64,000 nt of DNA from Juglans regia (Eukaryota; Streptophyta; Magnoliopsida; Fagales; Juglandaceae). How positions within the stretch are numbered: the first letter of the stretch is position 1; each line of letters starts with the position of its first letter. A program made the translations under genes and the position numbers. Below, piece after piece: positions 12,583 to 24,364 of this stretch. The stretch covers positions 30,545,083 through 30,609,082 of the forward strand of contig NC_049903.1 of assembly GCF_001411555.2 (NCBI RefSeq). The letters are read 5' to 3'. A model generated the notes under the pieces. It was not told where the DNA came from and ran no database searches. It saw only the letters and a list, made by a program, of their open reading frames with translations.

Positions 12583-15500
12583 ATAAGAAAAGAGAGGAAG
12601 GAGAGACAATGTGGGAACAAGAGAAAGAAAGATGTCAGGACAAATGGACGAGAAGAAAAAAAATGAGAAAGTAGAGAGAAGAGAGAATGTCAGACACACA
12701 AAATAAATGAGGACAATCTTCATCTCTCTCCTTAGGGGCACTCATAAAAAGGGGGCATATAAAAGAAAACGACTAAATGATTTAGAGATGAAAGAAAAAA
12801 GTTGAATAAAATATTGTTGGAATATTATTTTGTAATATTATTATTGTTTTGGAATTTGAAAAATTGAATTATTTAATCTATTTTGTGTAGAAATTTTTAA
12901 AAGTTGTAATGATGAGATAAAATGATTTGACATAAGTTTTGGAAAGAATAAAATATACATGGCCCAAAGTAACCCTACAAGGCTAAGCCCAAAGGGGAGG
13001 TCCCACCACTAGAAGTCAAAGAAAGAGAGAGGAATAGGAGATAATGAGGGAACAAACAACAAGGGGCTGTCAGGATAAGAAGGGCGAGGGAGAGGAGATA
13101 ATGAGGAGACAAAGGGAAATGAAGATATCAAGAGAAGGGGACGAGAAGGAAAAAAAAGAGAAAGTGGAGAGAAGAGAGGATGCCAGACACACAAAGGAAA
13201 GACGACCAGTTTTCACCACTCCCTGGGGATGCAAAAAGAGGGGGCTTATAAAAGCAAGCGATTTGACGATTTAAAAGGAAACGGTTAGACGAGTTAGATA
13301 TAAAAGTTAAAAAGTGAATAAAATATTGTTATAATAATATTATTGTGAATTTAAAAAATTGAATTGTTGATTATATTTTATGTAGAAATTCGAAAAAATT
13401 ATAATGATGAGATAAGTTGTGGAAGGAATAAAATATACACGGTGCAAAGTAAGCCCACTAGGCTCAGCCTAAGGGGAGATCCCACCATTAGAAGACAAAA
13501 GAAGAGGGAGGAAGATTTGATAAGGAGGGAACAAGTAAAACAAGGGTGTTAGGAGAAGAAATGAGAAGAAAGTGAGTCAAAGAGGGGACAGAGAAAATGA
13601 AGATGATAGGAGAAAGAGACGAGAAGAAAAAAAAATGAGAAAGTGGAGAGAAGGGAGGATGTTAGACACGCAAAATAATGGCAGATAATATTCACCACTA
13701 CTTAAGGGCACACGTAATGATGAAGTATATGAAAGTAAACGAAAAGGAAATGGGTGGACGATTTAGAGTTGAAAGTTAAAAGTTAAATAAAATATTATTA
13801 GAATATTATTTTGTAATACTATTATTATTTTAGAATTTGAAAATATAGAATTCTTTATTATTGTTTGTGTAGAAATTTGAAAAAGGATTAATGATGAAAT
13901 AAAATGAGTTGAGATAAGTTGTGGAAGGTCCCACCACTAGAAGACAAAGAAAGAGAGTAAAATGGGAGACAAGGAGGGAACAAACAATAGAAGGGTGTCA
14001 GATAAAAAAGGGGAGGAAGATAGGACAAGGGAAAGCAAGATGTCAGGCAAAAGGGATGGGAAGGAAAAAAAAAAAGAGAAAGTTGAGAGAAGAGAGAATG
14101 TCAAACACATAAAAGAAAGGCGACCAATCTTCACCACTCCCTATGGGCATGCGAAAACATGGGCATATAGAAGTAAATGAATAGAAGATTTTGAGATTAA
14201 TGTTAAAAGTTGAATAAAATATTGTTAGATATTATTTTTCAAAATTATTAATGTTTTGAAATTTTATAAAGTTGAATTGTTTATTATATTTTTTGTAGAA
14301 ATTTGAAAAAGTTGTAATGATGAGATTAGATTAGTTGAGATAAGTTGTGGATAAGATATAATATATACGTACCAAAGTAAGTCTACTTGGCTCCGACCAA
14401 GGGAGAGGCCCCCACCACTAGAAGACAAAAGAAAAGAGAGGAATAGTGGACAATGTGGGAATCAAGCAACATGAGGGTGTCAGGATAAGATGAGAGAGGA
14501 AGAGGAGACAAGGAGTGGACAAGGGAAAGAAAGGGACGAGAATGAAAAAAATGAGAAAGTGGAGAGAAGCGAGGATGTCAGACACGTAAAAAAAATGAGG
14601 ACAATCTTCACCACTCCCAAGGGGTATGCGAAAATTGGTGATGTAAAAGTAATTGACTAGAAGATTTAAACGGAAATAACTAGACGATTTAGAGATGAAA
14701 GTTAAAATTTAAATGAAATATTATCTGAATATTATTTTTTAATATTGTTGTTGTTTTAAAATTTGAAAATATTGAATTGTTTATTATATTTTGTGTAGAA
14801 ATTTGAAAAAATTGCAATGAAGGGATAAGATGGGTTGAGATAAGTTGTGGAATAGATAAAATATACACGGCCAAAAGTAAGCCTTGTTGGCCCAATCCAA
14901 ATGGGAGGTCCCACAATTAGAAGACAAAGGATGATAGAGGAAGGGAGATAATGATGGAACAAACAATATGTGGATGTCATGATAAGAAGGGAGAGGAATG
15001 AGAGACAATGAGGGGACAAGAGAAATGAAGATGTCAAGAGAAATAGACGAAAAGGTAAAAAATGAGAAAGTGGAAGGAAGATGAGATGTCAGACACACAA
15101 AGTCAAGACAAACAATCTTCATCACTCCCTAGGACCATGCAAAAAGATGGGGCATATAAACGGAAACGACTAAACAATTTAGAGTTAAAAGGTAAGAGTT
15201 GAATAAAATATTGTTAGAATATTATTTTGTAATATTATTTTTTTTTTGCATTTTGAAAACATTGAATTGTTTATTATATTTTGTGTAGAAATTTGAAAAA
15301 GTTGTAATGATGAGATAATATGAGTTGAGATAAGTTGTGGAAGAGATAAAATATATACGGCGCAAAGTAAGCCGACTAGGCTTAGTCCAAGGGGAAGTCG
15401 CACCATTAGAAGACAAAGGAAGAGAGAGGAAGAGAAGATAAGGAGAGAACAAGCAGCATGAGGGTGTCAGGATAAGAACGAAGAGGAATGAGAGACAAGG

Positions 15501-18500
15501 AAGGGATAAGGGAAATGAAGATATCAGGAGAAAGGGACGAGAAGGACAAAAAAAAGAGAAAATGGAGAGAAGAGAGGATGTTAGATATGCGAAAGAAAGG
15601 CGGCCAGTTTTCACTACTCCCTAGAGGCACACGAAAAGAGGAGGCATATAAGAGCAAACGGCTAGACGATTTAAAAGGAAACGTCTAGACGATTTAGAGA
15701 TGAAAGTTAAAAGTTGAATAAAATATTATCGAAATATTATTTTTTAATATTATTATTATTTTAAAATTTGAAAAAATTAAATTGTTTATTATATTTTTTG
15801 TAGAAATTTGAAAAAATTGTAATAATTGATAAAAGGAGTTGAGATAAGCTGTGGAAGGGATAAAATATATACGGCCCAAAGTAAGCCTACCGGGCCCAGC
15901 CCAACGGGAAGGTCCCACCAATAGAAGACAAATGAAAAGAGAGGAAGGGGGGAGAAGAAGGGAACAAGTAGCAAGTGCGTATCAGGATAAAAAATGTGAG
16001 GATGGGGAGGTAAGGAGGAGGCAAGAGAAATGAAGATGTCAGGAGAAAGGGACGAGAAGGAAAAAAGGAGAAAGTGAAGAGAATAGAAGATGTTAGATAC
16101 GCAAAGTAAAGCAAACAATTTTCACCACACTCTCGGGGCACGCAGAAAGAGGGGGCATATAAACGGAAACGAGTAGACTATTTTGAGGTGAAAGTTAAAA
16201 TTTGAATAAAATATTGTTAGAAAATTATTTTGTAATATTATTACTATTTTGAAATTTGAAAAAACTGAATTGTTTGTTATATTTTTTGTAGGAATTTGAA
16301 AATGTTGTAATGATGAAATAAGATGAGTTGAGATAAGTTGTGGAAGGGATAAAATATACACGGCCCAAAGTAAGCCTACTAGGCCCAGCCCAATGGGAAA
16401 GTCCCACCAATAGAAGACAAATGATGAGAGAAGAAGGGGAGAGAAGAAGGAAACAAGCAGCAAGTGCGTATCAAGATAGGAAATGTGAGGATGGGGAGGC
16501 AAGGAGGGGCAAGAGAAATGAAGATGTCAGGAGAAAGGGATGAGAAGGAAAAAAAGGAGAAATTGGATAGGAAGAAGATGTCAGACACGCAAAGTAAAGC
16601 GGATAGTTTTCATCACACTCTATGAGCACGCGGAAAGAGGGAGCATTTAAAAAGAAATGAGTAGACAATTTTGAGATGAATGTTAAAATTTGAATAAAAT
16701 ATTGTTAGAAAATTATTTTAGAAAATTATTATTGTTTTTGAATTTGAAAAAGTTGAATTGTTTGTTATAAGAAGGGAGAAGAAGCGGAGATAAGGAGGGG
16801 ACAAGGAAAATGAAGATGTAAGGAGAAAGGGACAAGAAGGAAAAAAAAGAGAAAGTAGGGTGAAGAGAGGATGCTAGACAAGCAAAGTAAATGCGGACAA
16901 TTTTCACTACTCCCTAGAGGAACACAAAAAGATGGGCATATAAAAGAAAGACGACTAGACAATTTAAAAGGAAACAGCTGGACGATTTATGGATGAAAGT
17001 TAAAAGTTGAATAGAATACTGATAGAATATTATTTTTTAATATGTCTATTATTTTGAAATTTGAAAAAGTCGAATTGTTTGTTATATTTTGTGTAGAAAT
17101 TTAAAGAAATTGTAATGATGAGATAAGATTAATTGAGATAAGTTGTAGTAGAGATAAAATATACATAGTCCAAAGTAAGCTTACTAGGTCCAGCCTAAGG
17201 GGGAGGTCCCACCATTAGAAGACAAGGGAAGAGAGAGGAAAGAGAGACAATGAGGGAACAAACAATACGAGGGTATCAGGATAAGAAAAGAGAGAAGAGG
17301 AGACAAGGATGAGACAAGAGTGTCAGGATAAGAAGAGGGAGAATGAGAGATAAGGAGGGGACAAGGGAAATGAAGATGTTGGGATAAAGGAACGGGAAGG
17401 AAAAAAAGGAGAAAGTGGAGAAAAGAATGGATGTTAGACACACAAAGTAAACACAGACAATCTTCACCACTCCCAAGGTGAACGCAAAAAGAAGGGGCAT
17501 ATAAAATGAAAGGACTAGACGATTTAGAGATGATAGTTAAAAGTTGAATAAAATATTATTATTATTTTAGAATTTGAAAAAGTTGAATTGTTTATTATAT
17601 TATGTATAAAAATTTAGAAAAATTGTAATAATGAGATAAAATGAATTGAGATAAGTTTTTGAAGAGATAAAATATACACGGCCCGAAATGAGCATATCAG
17701 GCCCAACCCATGGGGGAGGTCCCACTACTAGAAGACAAAGGAAGAGAGAGGAAGAGAAGACAAGGAGGGAACAACCGAACAAGCAATATGGTGGTGTCAC
17801 GAAAGGCTGTGAGATGAATGAGAGACAATGAGGGAATAAGTGAAAAGAAGATGTCAGGAGAAAAGGGATGAGAATGAAAAAAAGGAGAAAGTGGAGAGAA
17901 GAGAGGATGTCAGACATGCTAAGGGAAGACAGCCAATCTGCACCACTACATTGGGGCACGCGAAAAGAGGGGGCATATAAAAGGAAATGACTAGATGATT
18001 TAAATGGAAATGACTAGACGATTTAGAGATAAAAGTTAAAGGTTGAATAAAATAATGTTAGAATATTATTTTTTAATATTATTATTGTTTTAGAATTTTA
18101 AAAAGTTGAATTGTTTATTATATTTTGTGTAAAAATTTAAAATTTTTTTAATGAAGAGATAATATAAGTTAAGATAAGTTGTGGAATGAATAAAATATAC
18201 ACGGCCGAAAGTAAGTCTACTTGACCCAGCCCAAGGGGTAGGTCGCACCATTAGAAGCCAAAGGAAGAGAGAGGAATGGAAGACAAGGAGATAACAACAA
18301 TAGGAGGGTGTCAGGAATAGAAGGGAGATGAATGAGAGACAATGAGGGAACATGGGAAAGGAAGATGTCAGGAGAAATGTACCAGAAAGAAAAAAAGAAG
18401 AAAGTAGAGAGATGAGAAGATGTAAACACACAAAGTAAATGTGGAATTTTTTCACCACTCCTTAGGGGAACGCAAAAAGGGAGGGCTTATAAATGGAAAC

Positions 18501-19916
18501 GACTAGACGATTTAGAAATTAAGTTAAAAGTTGAATAAAATATTGTTAGATGTTATTTTTTAATATTATTATTGTTTTTAAATTTGAAAATGTTGAATTG
18601 TTTATTATATTTCGTGTAGAAATTTAGAAAAACTGTAATGTCGAGATATGATGAGTTGAGAAAAGTTGTGAATATGATAAAATATACAAGGCCTAAAGTA
18701 AGTCCACTAGGCCCAGCCAAAGGAAGAGGTCCCACTATTGGAAGACAAAGGAAGAGAGAAGAAAATGAGATAAGGAGGGAACAAGCAACATGAGGGTGTC
18801 AGGATAAGAAGGGAGATGATGGGAGACATGGAGGGGACAAAGGAAAGAAATATGTCTGGAGAAAGGGACAAGAAGGAAAAAAAATAAGAAACTGGAGAGA
18901 AGAGAGGATGCCAGACACACAAAGGAAAGTCGGCCAATCTTCACCACTCCCTAGGGGCGCTCGAAAAGATGGAGCATATAAAAGGAAACGACTTGACGAT
19001 TTAAAAGGAAACCGCTAGACGATTTGGAGATGAAAGTTAAAAATTAAATAAAATATTGTTAGAATATTATTTTTTAATATTATTATTATTTTAGAATTTG
19101 AAAAAATTGAAATATATATCATATTTTGTGAAGAAATTTGGGAAAGTGTTAATGATAAGATAAGTTGTGGAAGAGATAAAATATGCACGGCTGAAAGTTA
19201 AGGCTACTAGGCCCAGGCCAAGGGGATGTCGCACCACTAGAAATTAAAGGAAGAGAGAGGAAGTGGAGAAAAAGAGGGAACAAACAATAGATAGGTGTTA
19301 GGATAAGAAGAGAGAGGAATGAGAGACAAGGAGGGGACAGAGGAAATGAAGATTTCAGGAGAAATGGACGGGAAGGAAAAAAGAAGAAAGTGGAGAGAAG
19401 AGAGGATGTTAGACACGCAAAATAAAGGCAGACAATCTACACCACTCCCTAGGGGGCATATAAAAGGAAATGATAGAAGATTTAGAGATGAAAGTTAAAT
19501 GTTGAATAAAATATTGTTAGATGTTATATTTTAATACTATTATTGTTTTGGAACTTGAAAAAGTTGAATTGTTTATTATATTTTGTATAGAAATTTAGAA
19601 GAGTGGTAATGATAAGATAAGATGAGTTGAGATAAGTTTTGGAATAGATAAATTATAGACAATCCAAAGTAAGCCTATTAGGCCCAGCCCAAGGAGGTCC
19701 TACCACTAGAAGACAAATGAAGGGAGAAGAAGAGGAGACAGAGAGGGAACAAACAATATGAGGGTGTTAGGATAAGAGGGTAGAGGAAGGGTAGACAAGA
19801 AGGGGACAAGAGAAAAAAAGATGTCAGGAGAAAGGAACGAGAAGGAAATAATGGAGAAATTGGAGAGAAGAGAGTATGTCAGACACATAATGGAAAAGCG
19901 GCAAATCTTCACTAGG

Positions 19917-20432
19917 GTTGGGCTGGGGGGTCCGCTACCATTTTCCCCTGTCAGGTCCGCCCCGCATGGCGAAGGCCTAGCGGGGTGGGGGGAAGGATGA
20001 CCTCAGCGAGGCCTCGCCCCGCCCTGCCCCCCGCTCCACTCCACATATGTAAATTTTTTTTTCTTTTATATTTATATATATAAATAAATATATTGTATAT
20101 AGATATATACAATTTCTTAAAGGCTTGATAGTCATTAGATAGCCTTGGCCTCCTAGGTCAACCGTAATAAGTCCCACATTGCTTAAGGATGACTATTGTA
20201 TTGTTTTGGCCTCCTATATAAAGGTTGGCCTAGGAGACCAAGGCAATCCAAAATCTAACTCTAATGAGTTTAAGTTCTTTTTGTATTTATAAATTTTAAT
20301 TTATAATTTGGGTCTAATATTTTTTTTTAGATCCAATGTGTGCCTAAAAAATTTTTGACTGCATATTTTATATTTAAAGATTCTCAAGGTCGTTTTTGGA
20401 ACAAATGACCCTTAACAATCATGGGCTACTGG
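19917..20432. mobile_element. Chimeric insertion in the array with GC-rich head and snRNA-type promoter-like motif
   Basis: About 516 bp of foreign sequence replaces roughly 200 bp of a monomer. The first 120 bp are GC-rich, starting TAGGGTTGGGCTGGGG, which resembles a hAT-type terminal sequence, but no matching inverted end was found on the right. Further in, GTCCCACATTG (20,171-20,181) lies 34 bp before TATATAAA (about 20,216), followed by pyrimidine- and AT-rich DNA. The array resumes at 'GGAAGATATAAAAT'. The exact element type is unresolved. Confidence 0.45.
20171..20223 (+). promoter_or_regulatory. USE-like motif plus TATA box at snRNA-promoter spacing
   Basis: GTCCCACATTG matches the plant snRNA upstream sequence element RTCCCACATCG at 10 of 11 positions, and the TATA box follows after about 34 bp, the spacing known for RNA polymerase II snRNA genes. 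The sequence after it does not resemble U1, U2, U4 or U5. It is more likely an element's own promoter than an snRNA gene. Confidence 0.35.
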
Positions 20433-20768
20433 AAGATATAAAATATGCACAACCCAAAGTAAGCCTACTAGGTTTAGCCCAAGGGGGAGGTTCCACCACT
20501 AGAAGACAAAGGAAGAGAGAGGAAGGTGAGACAAGAAGATAACAAGCAAGAGGAGGGTGTTAGGATAAGAATGGAGATGAAGGAGAGACAATGAGGAGAC
20601 AAGGGAAATGAAGATGTCAGGAGAAATGAGCGGGAAGGAAAAAAAGGAGAGAAAGTGGAAAGAAGAGATGAGGCCAGACATGCAAAGGAAAGTTAGCCAA
20701 TTTTCACTACTCCCTAGGGGCACGTGAAAAGAAGAGGCATATAAAAGGAAATAACTAGACGATTTATA

Positions 20769-21150
20769 TGAGACTTCTTCTTCTTCTTCAGCTTTTCCAA
20801 CCTCTAGAAAGGGTCTACAGCGTGAAGATATTCTCCAGCAAAAATATTCGAGATTTCCATTGTACAGTGAGAAAGGAGAAGTTATGAGAGACTGTAAAAT
20901 AAGCTTATTATAGTGGATATTCCCTCCCTACAAATCTTGTGGATGTAGGCAACATGCCAAACTATGTCAATCTCTGTGTCCATCTATCTTTTTCATTCTC
21001 AGTATTTATTTTTATTCACTTTTATGGATGTACGCACAGCCGGACCGGAGCGCGCTGGGGGCTCCAGAGTACACCGATCGGGGCCTAGATTGGCATAGCT
21101 GGTCGAGAATGACTATTTCTCGCATTTCAGACTGTTGTGTAATTTTTTAC
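20769..21150 (+). mobile_element. Possible copia LTR fragment
   Basis: After the array ends, phrases such as 'CTTGTGGATGTAGGCAACAT' and 'CTGTGTCCATCTATC' resemble the R/U5 part of plant Ty1-copia LTRs (known to me as a recurring phrase, not checked). No partner LTR, primer-binding site or target duplication was found next to it. 'GGGGGCTCCAGAGTACA' follows at about 21,057. Confidence 0.3.
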
Positions 21151-21469
21151 ATTAACAAATTGAGATGAGTTTTATATGCAAATTGGGCATAACAAAAAAA
21201 GTGATGCACATGTGAAAGTTATTATTAAAATAAAAATTAAAGAAATTAAATTTAAGAATTAAAGAGAAGCATTTATTTTTCACAAAAAACTAATACTGGA
21301 TCTAGTAATTTTATTTCTACTAATCGGATGTTCGATTTGAATTTTCGATCAATGCTGAAATTTGGCTCAGATGCACACCCTTAACAATATACCTTTAACA
21401 ACCCAAAGATACTTTGACCATAACTGTATATGTTACTTGTTTTACACACATACACGTATATATATCAAT

Positions 21470-21762
21470 GATGTCGTGACTTTACAAGCATTTGAGGAAT
21501 CCTTATCAGTGCTAGGTAACCTCATCTATGAGGTGAAGAATATGCTAAAGCAGTTCCAAGAACATCAGGTACAACATGTTTTATGCATGGGGAATCAAGT
21601 GACTCACTTGTTAGCAAGACATGCTTGGAGAGTACAAGATGTGGAGATGTGGATTCATTATGTTCCTTCTTTTGTTGCTCAATACGTTTGGTTGGACAAT
21701 TCTCATTTGTAATTTGACTTTATCTATGAATGAGGCTACTTTTATAAATTAAAAAAAAAAAC
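21470..21762 (+). pseudogene. 5'-truncated LINE tail with RNase H end
   Basis: The frame 21,362-21,712 contains the end of an L1 RNase H domain ('HVLCMGNQVTHLLARHAW'), comparable to the one at the window start. It is followed by a short 3'UTR and an A-run at 21,751-21,760. Only about 290 bp remain, typical of 5'-truncated LINE insertions. The first third of that frame looks unrelated to LINE sequence. Confidence 0.6.
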
Positions 21763-22604
21763 AAATGATGTCAATGTGGATTTCGATCCTATTTTCCAGT
21801 AATTTCAAATCAAAACATTAATAATGTTATTTTTTATTTTAAATACTGTCATGTCCAACCTGCATACTTATTGATGAAGCACATTTTAAGTAGTTTCATA
21901 TGCTTTGCAATTAAATGGTAGTTGTATAAAATGTAGGGATGACAAGATTTAGGATGAAAACAATATTTCTATTAAAATATTGATATCTTCCGAATATGCA
22001 ACTAAGAAGCCAGCTTGATATTGGTATGGCTTCGGGGAACAAAATGCCCTACATTTTTGTTGCATTGCAATCTGACAACGACAAAAACAAGATTGATATT
22101 GTTGTATAAGTTTCCATATTTTTCTCTTTATATCAAATGGACAGTTAGGGTAAAGCAAATCTGGAAGCCAACAAATATGTTCTTCGTTAGTAAGAGGCAC
22201 TTGTTATTATACCATCACTTATGGTAAGGATTTAAAGCAAATGCAACGATTTCTTGATCCAGTCTATCAAATGTATCTGCTTGGCTCCTGGCAAATGCAT
22301 GTGTAGGAAGGCCTTCCAATACATAAGCTAAAATATTACGACTACAAGAGAAGCCGAAAGCGACTCACTTCTATTCTGTTGGGATTGGATATAGATGGGG
22401 AATCTATATATCATTGTAGTTCAGAAACCTCACTAACTAACATATGATAGAATCTCACGAGGAAACAATCACTGAAACACAATTGGATGATTCAATGAGT
22501 GTGGAGGTGTATGATGAACACTTGCAAAAGGAAACAAGAGCTCATGATGATCAATGTTCATCTAAAGGGCAATCCATGAATCACTTAAATTTTAGAATTG
22601 TTTA
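21763..22604. other. Unassigned intergenic sequence
   Basis: Short frames (22,015-22,227; 22,444-22,686; minus 21,949-22,200) show no recognisable domain. Part of this stretch may belong to the upstream end of the copia LTR that follows. Confidence 0.45.
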
Positions 22605-23056
22605 TGTGAGATGGAGGAGCGCCCACATGGGCAAAATTCTCCTCTCCTATGCCATAACGACATGTAACGCACGACTTAATGGTTAGGCGTTACATGCTTC
22701 AAATTGAAAGTGGTCGTGCCACTTTCATGAGGATTAAAGGTTGTTAAGGCCAGTCATGATTGGTTCATAGGGAAGGCTATATATAGCCATTCCTTTGCTA
22801 TTTCCCACACAATTCTTGACAAGCATATAATCTCTCTCTTTTCTTTTCTTCTTCTTTTTTTTTTTTTTTTAATTCTCTTTTGAGTAAGCACTTAGGTTGT
22901 GGGGTTTCTTGAGTGTTACTTTAGTTTATTCTACGTAGTACACCTCACCACCAAGAGGAGACGCTTGAGGCTTGCTGGATTATTTGGCTATGCTGGATAA
23001 ACTCATGGAGCAATTTGAAAAGTTGTGCTTGAGGTATTCCATTGTGCACTCTAACA
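22605..23056 (+). mobile_element. 5' LTR of degraded Ty1-copia element (copia-1)
   Basis: The right end is secure: the LTR ends in ...CTAACA at 23,056 and is followed by TTGGTATCAGAGC, the initiator-Met tRNA primer-binding site. The LTR contains a TATA-like box ('CTATATATAG', about 22,771) and a long pyrimidine tract at 22,831-22,872. The left end is uncertain; I place it near the TGTGAGATGG at 22,605. No clear 3' LTR was found downstream. Confidence 0.55.
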
Positions 23057-23057
23057 T

Positions 23058-23069
23058 TGGTATCAGAGC
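23058..23069 (+). other. tRNA-iMet primer-binding site of copia-1
   Basis: TGGTATCAGAGC is an exact match to the sequence complementary to the 3' end of initiator Met tRNA used by plant Ty1-copia elements. It lies one base after the LTR end. Confidence 0.85.
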
Positions 23070-23982
23070 ATCTTAAATAGTTCCTTAGTTTTTTTTTTCA
23101 TATTTTTTTTAACTATGTCGAATGCCATTTTTGTTGTTGTTTGAGAACTGTCCGTGTTTATTGAGAAGTTAGCAGAGCTACTGCAAGCACCAGCAGTGCT
23201 GCATGCAGCAACAATGGGGTTACAATGCACCAGATAGTGTTGGCCACACCAAAGCCACTGCTGCCCACAACACTACCCACCGTGGTGATGTTGCACACAG
23301 TGGTACAACATGCACCAAGGGGCTCTGGCCATTTTATTTTAACCCAGCCCATCAGCTTTCCTTAAAAAAAAAAAAAAGGAAATGCTGGGTTGATTTCGTG
23401 GCCCAAGTTTTTTTACATAAAGAAAACAGAGAAAGTGGCACACCTAGATTTCGAACCCAAGGCCACCTCATAAAACCAAGGGGTTGGGCGCGCCATTGGG
23501 CTTTTACTTTCTCTTGGTCTAGGTGGGGTTTTTAAATATATTTATTATACATTTACTCATTTTAAAAGAAAGTTCGTTTGTTTTATTGGCACGATTTATT
23601 TGTCTCGATACATGCAGTTTTTTTAATGTTATTGTATATTATTATATTTAATGTGATCTTTTGTTTAATATTTTAGATTAAATATGATTATATGTATGTG
23701 TGAAATGAACACGAGAATATATCCTTAATTTATCAACTATGTTTGTTAGGCTTGTATGTTTAGATATTAGCCTTCATTTTTTTAGTGGTAAAATAGAAAG
23801 TTTTCACTAAGTAGTCTTATTAATATTGTCAATGTGAGTGAAAGGCTAAAAAGATTGTGATAACCCCAGTAAGAACTGTAAATGCACTGTGTAGCCAAAT
23901 GATTACAATGATCCTAGTAAGAAATGTAAATACATTGATGAACAAGAAAAATGGATCGTAATTGTCTTAAAAAAAACCATCA

Positions 23983-24114
23983 TTGTAGACTAGCCCAACA
24001 AGTTGCCATAGTTTGAGTAGCCGTCTTTGTAGACTGACCCAACAAGTTATTGCAGTCTGAGTAGTTGTCCTTGTAGACCAGCCTAAAAGGTTACTGCAGT
24101 TTTAATACGATCTT
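23983..24114 (+). repeat. Three 44 bp tandem repeats in the copia-1 leader
   Basis: 'TTGTAGAC' starts units at 23,983, 24,027 and 24,071, each continuing with a 'CCCAACAAGTT'-like phrase. The spacing is exactly 44 bp twice and the third copy is the most diverged. The repeat lies between the primer-binding site and gag in untranslated leader. Confidence 0.75.
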
Positions 24115-24364
24115 TTTTTTACGTGTGACTAGGAATAGATGACTACTTAAGATAGTAGAAGTATGGTTGAGATTAAGGATGATTTGATCTCCCATAAAGT
24201 TTTTTACATTTACGCAAAAACTGGGTTAAGAATTACTAATTAAACATTGTGGGGTAAGAGATGATTATGAAGCTTGAATTTTTGATATTGCGACGTGTAT
24301 GTATTATTTTTCTTCTAGCTTGGATGGACGTGATAGATTTATTTGGTGTATGGATAATATCCCA

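Larger units (their letters stand above)
5477..15395. repeat. Five-monomer higher-order repeat, three copies
   Basis: Diagnostic variants recur every five monomers. Monomers at 5477, 9263 and 12,998 share 'GGCTGTC' and 'GGGCGAGG'. Those at 5997, 9762 and 13,477 share 'GTTAGGAGAAGAA'. Those at 7477, 11,224 and 14,906 share 'GTCATGATAAG'. Without inserted elements a unit is about 2.4-2.5 kb. The fifth monomer carries a solo-LTR-like insertion in the first two copies but not in the third. The pattern implies unequal exchange or segmental amplification of five-monomer blocks. Copy borders are approximate because the comparison was by eye. Confidence 0.7.
1512..20768. repeat. 19 kb hierarchical tandem array of about 490 bp monomers
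   Basis: An anchor like AGGTCCCACCACTAGAAGAC recurs at 1531, 2024, 2514, 3008, 3506, 4006, 4496, 4989, 5477, 5997, 6484, 6964, 7477, 9263, 9762, 10231, 10710, 11224, 12998, 13477, 13926, 14406, 14906, 15396, 15910, 16400, 17204, 17717, 18240, 18727, 19226, 19694 and 20488: 33 anchors, usual spacing 450-525 bp. Each monomer has two halves. The first (about 270 bp) is purine-rich on the + strand and made of about three 57 bp sub-repeats ending in a TGTCAG-like core (for example near 18,796, 18,853 and 18,909); it ends in a GC-richer piece and a 'CATATAAAAGG' box. The second (about 200 bp) is AT-rich, from 'GATGAAAGTTAAAAGTTG' to 'GATAAGTTGTGGAAG'. A monomer near 16,770 is truncated. The array begins and ends with purine-rich halves. 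Minus-strand frames of 60-136 aa recur in it but are low-complexity Ser/Leu/Phe/Pro text from the polypyrimidine strand and are not called as genes. Confidence 0.93.

Noticed and set aside
1517..19912. Dozens of 60-136 aa minus-strand frames of similar sequence in the tandem array
   Set aside because: They are the polypyrimidine strand of the purine-rich half read through: Ser/Leu/Phe/Pro low complexity, frame drifting between monomers, no domain, starts not conserved.
20171..20280. A functional snRNA gene after the USE and TATA motifs
   Set aside because: No U1, U2, U4 or U5 start or Sm-site context follows; the sequence is unlike any snRNA I know.
1512..20768. CRISPR-like array
   Set aside because: The repeat unit is about 490 bp with no short repeat/unique spacer alternation, and the context is plant nuclear.
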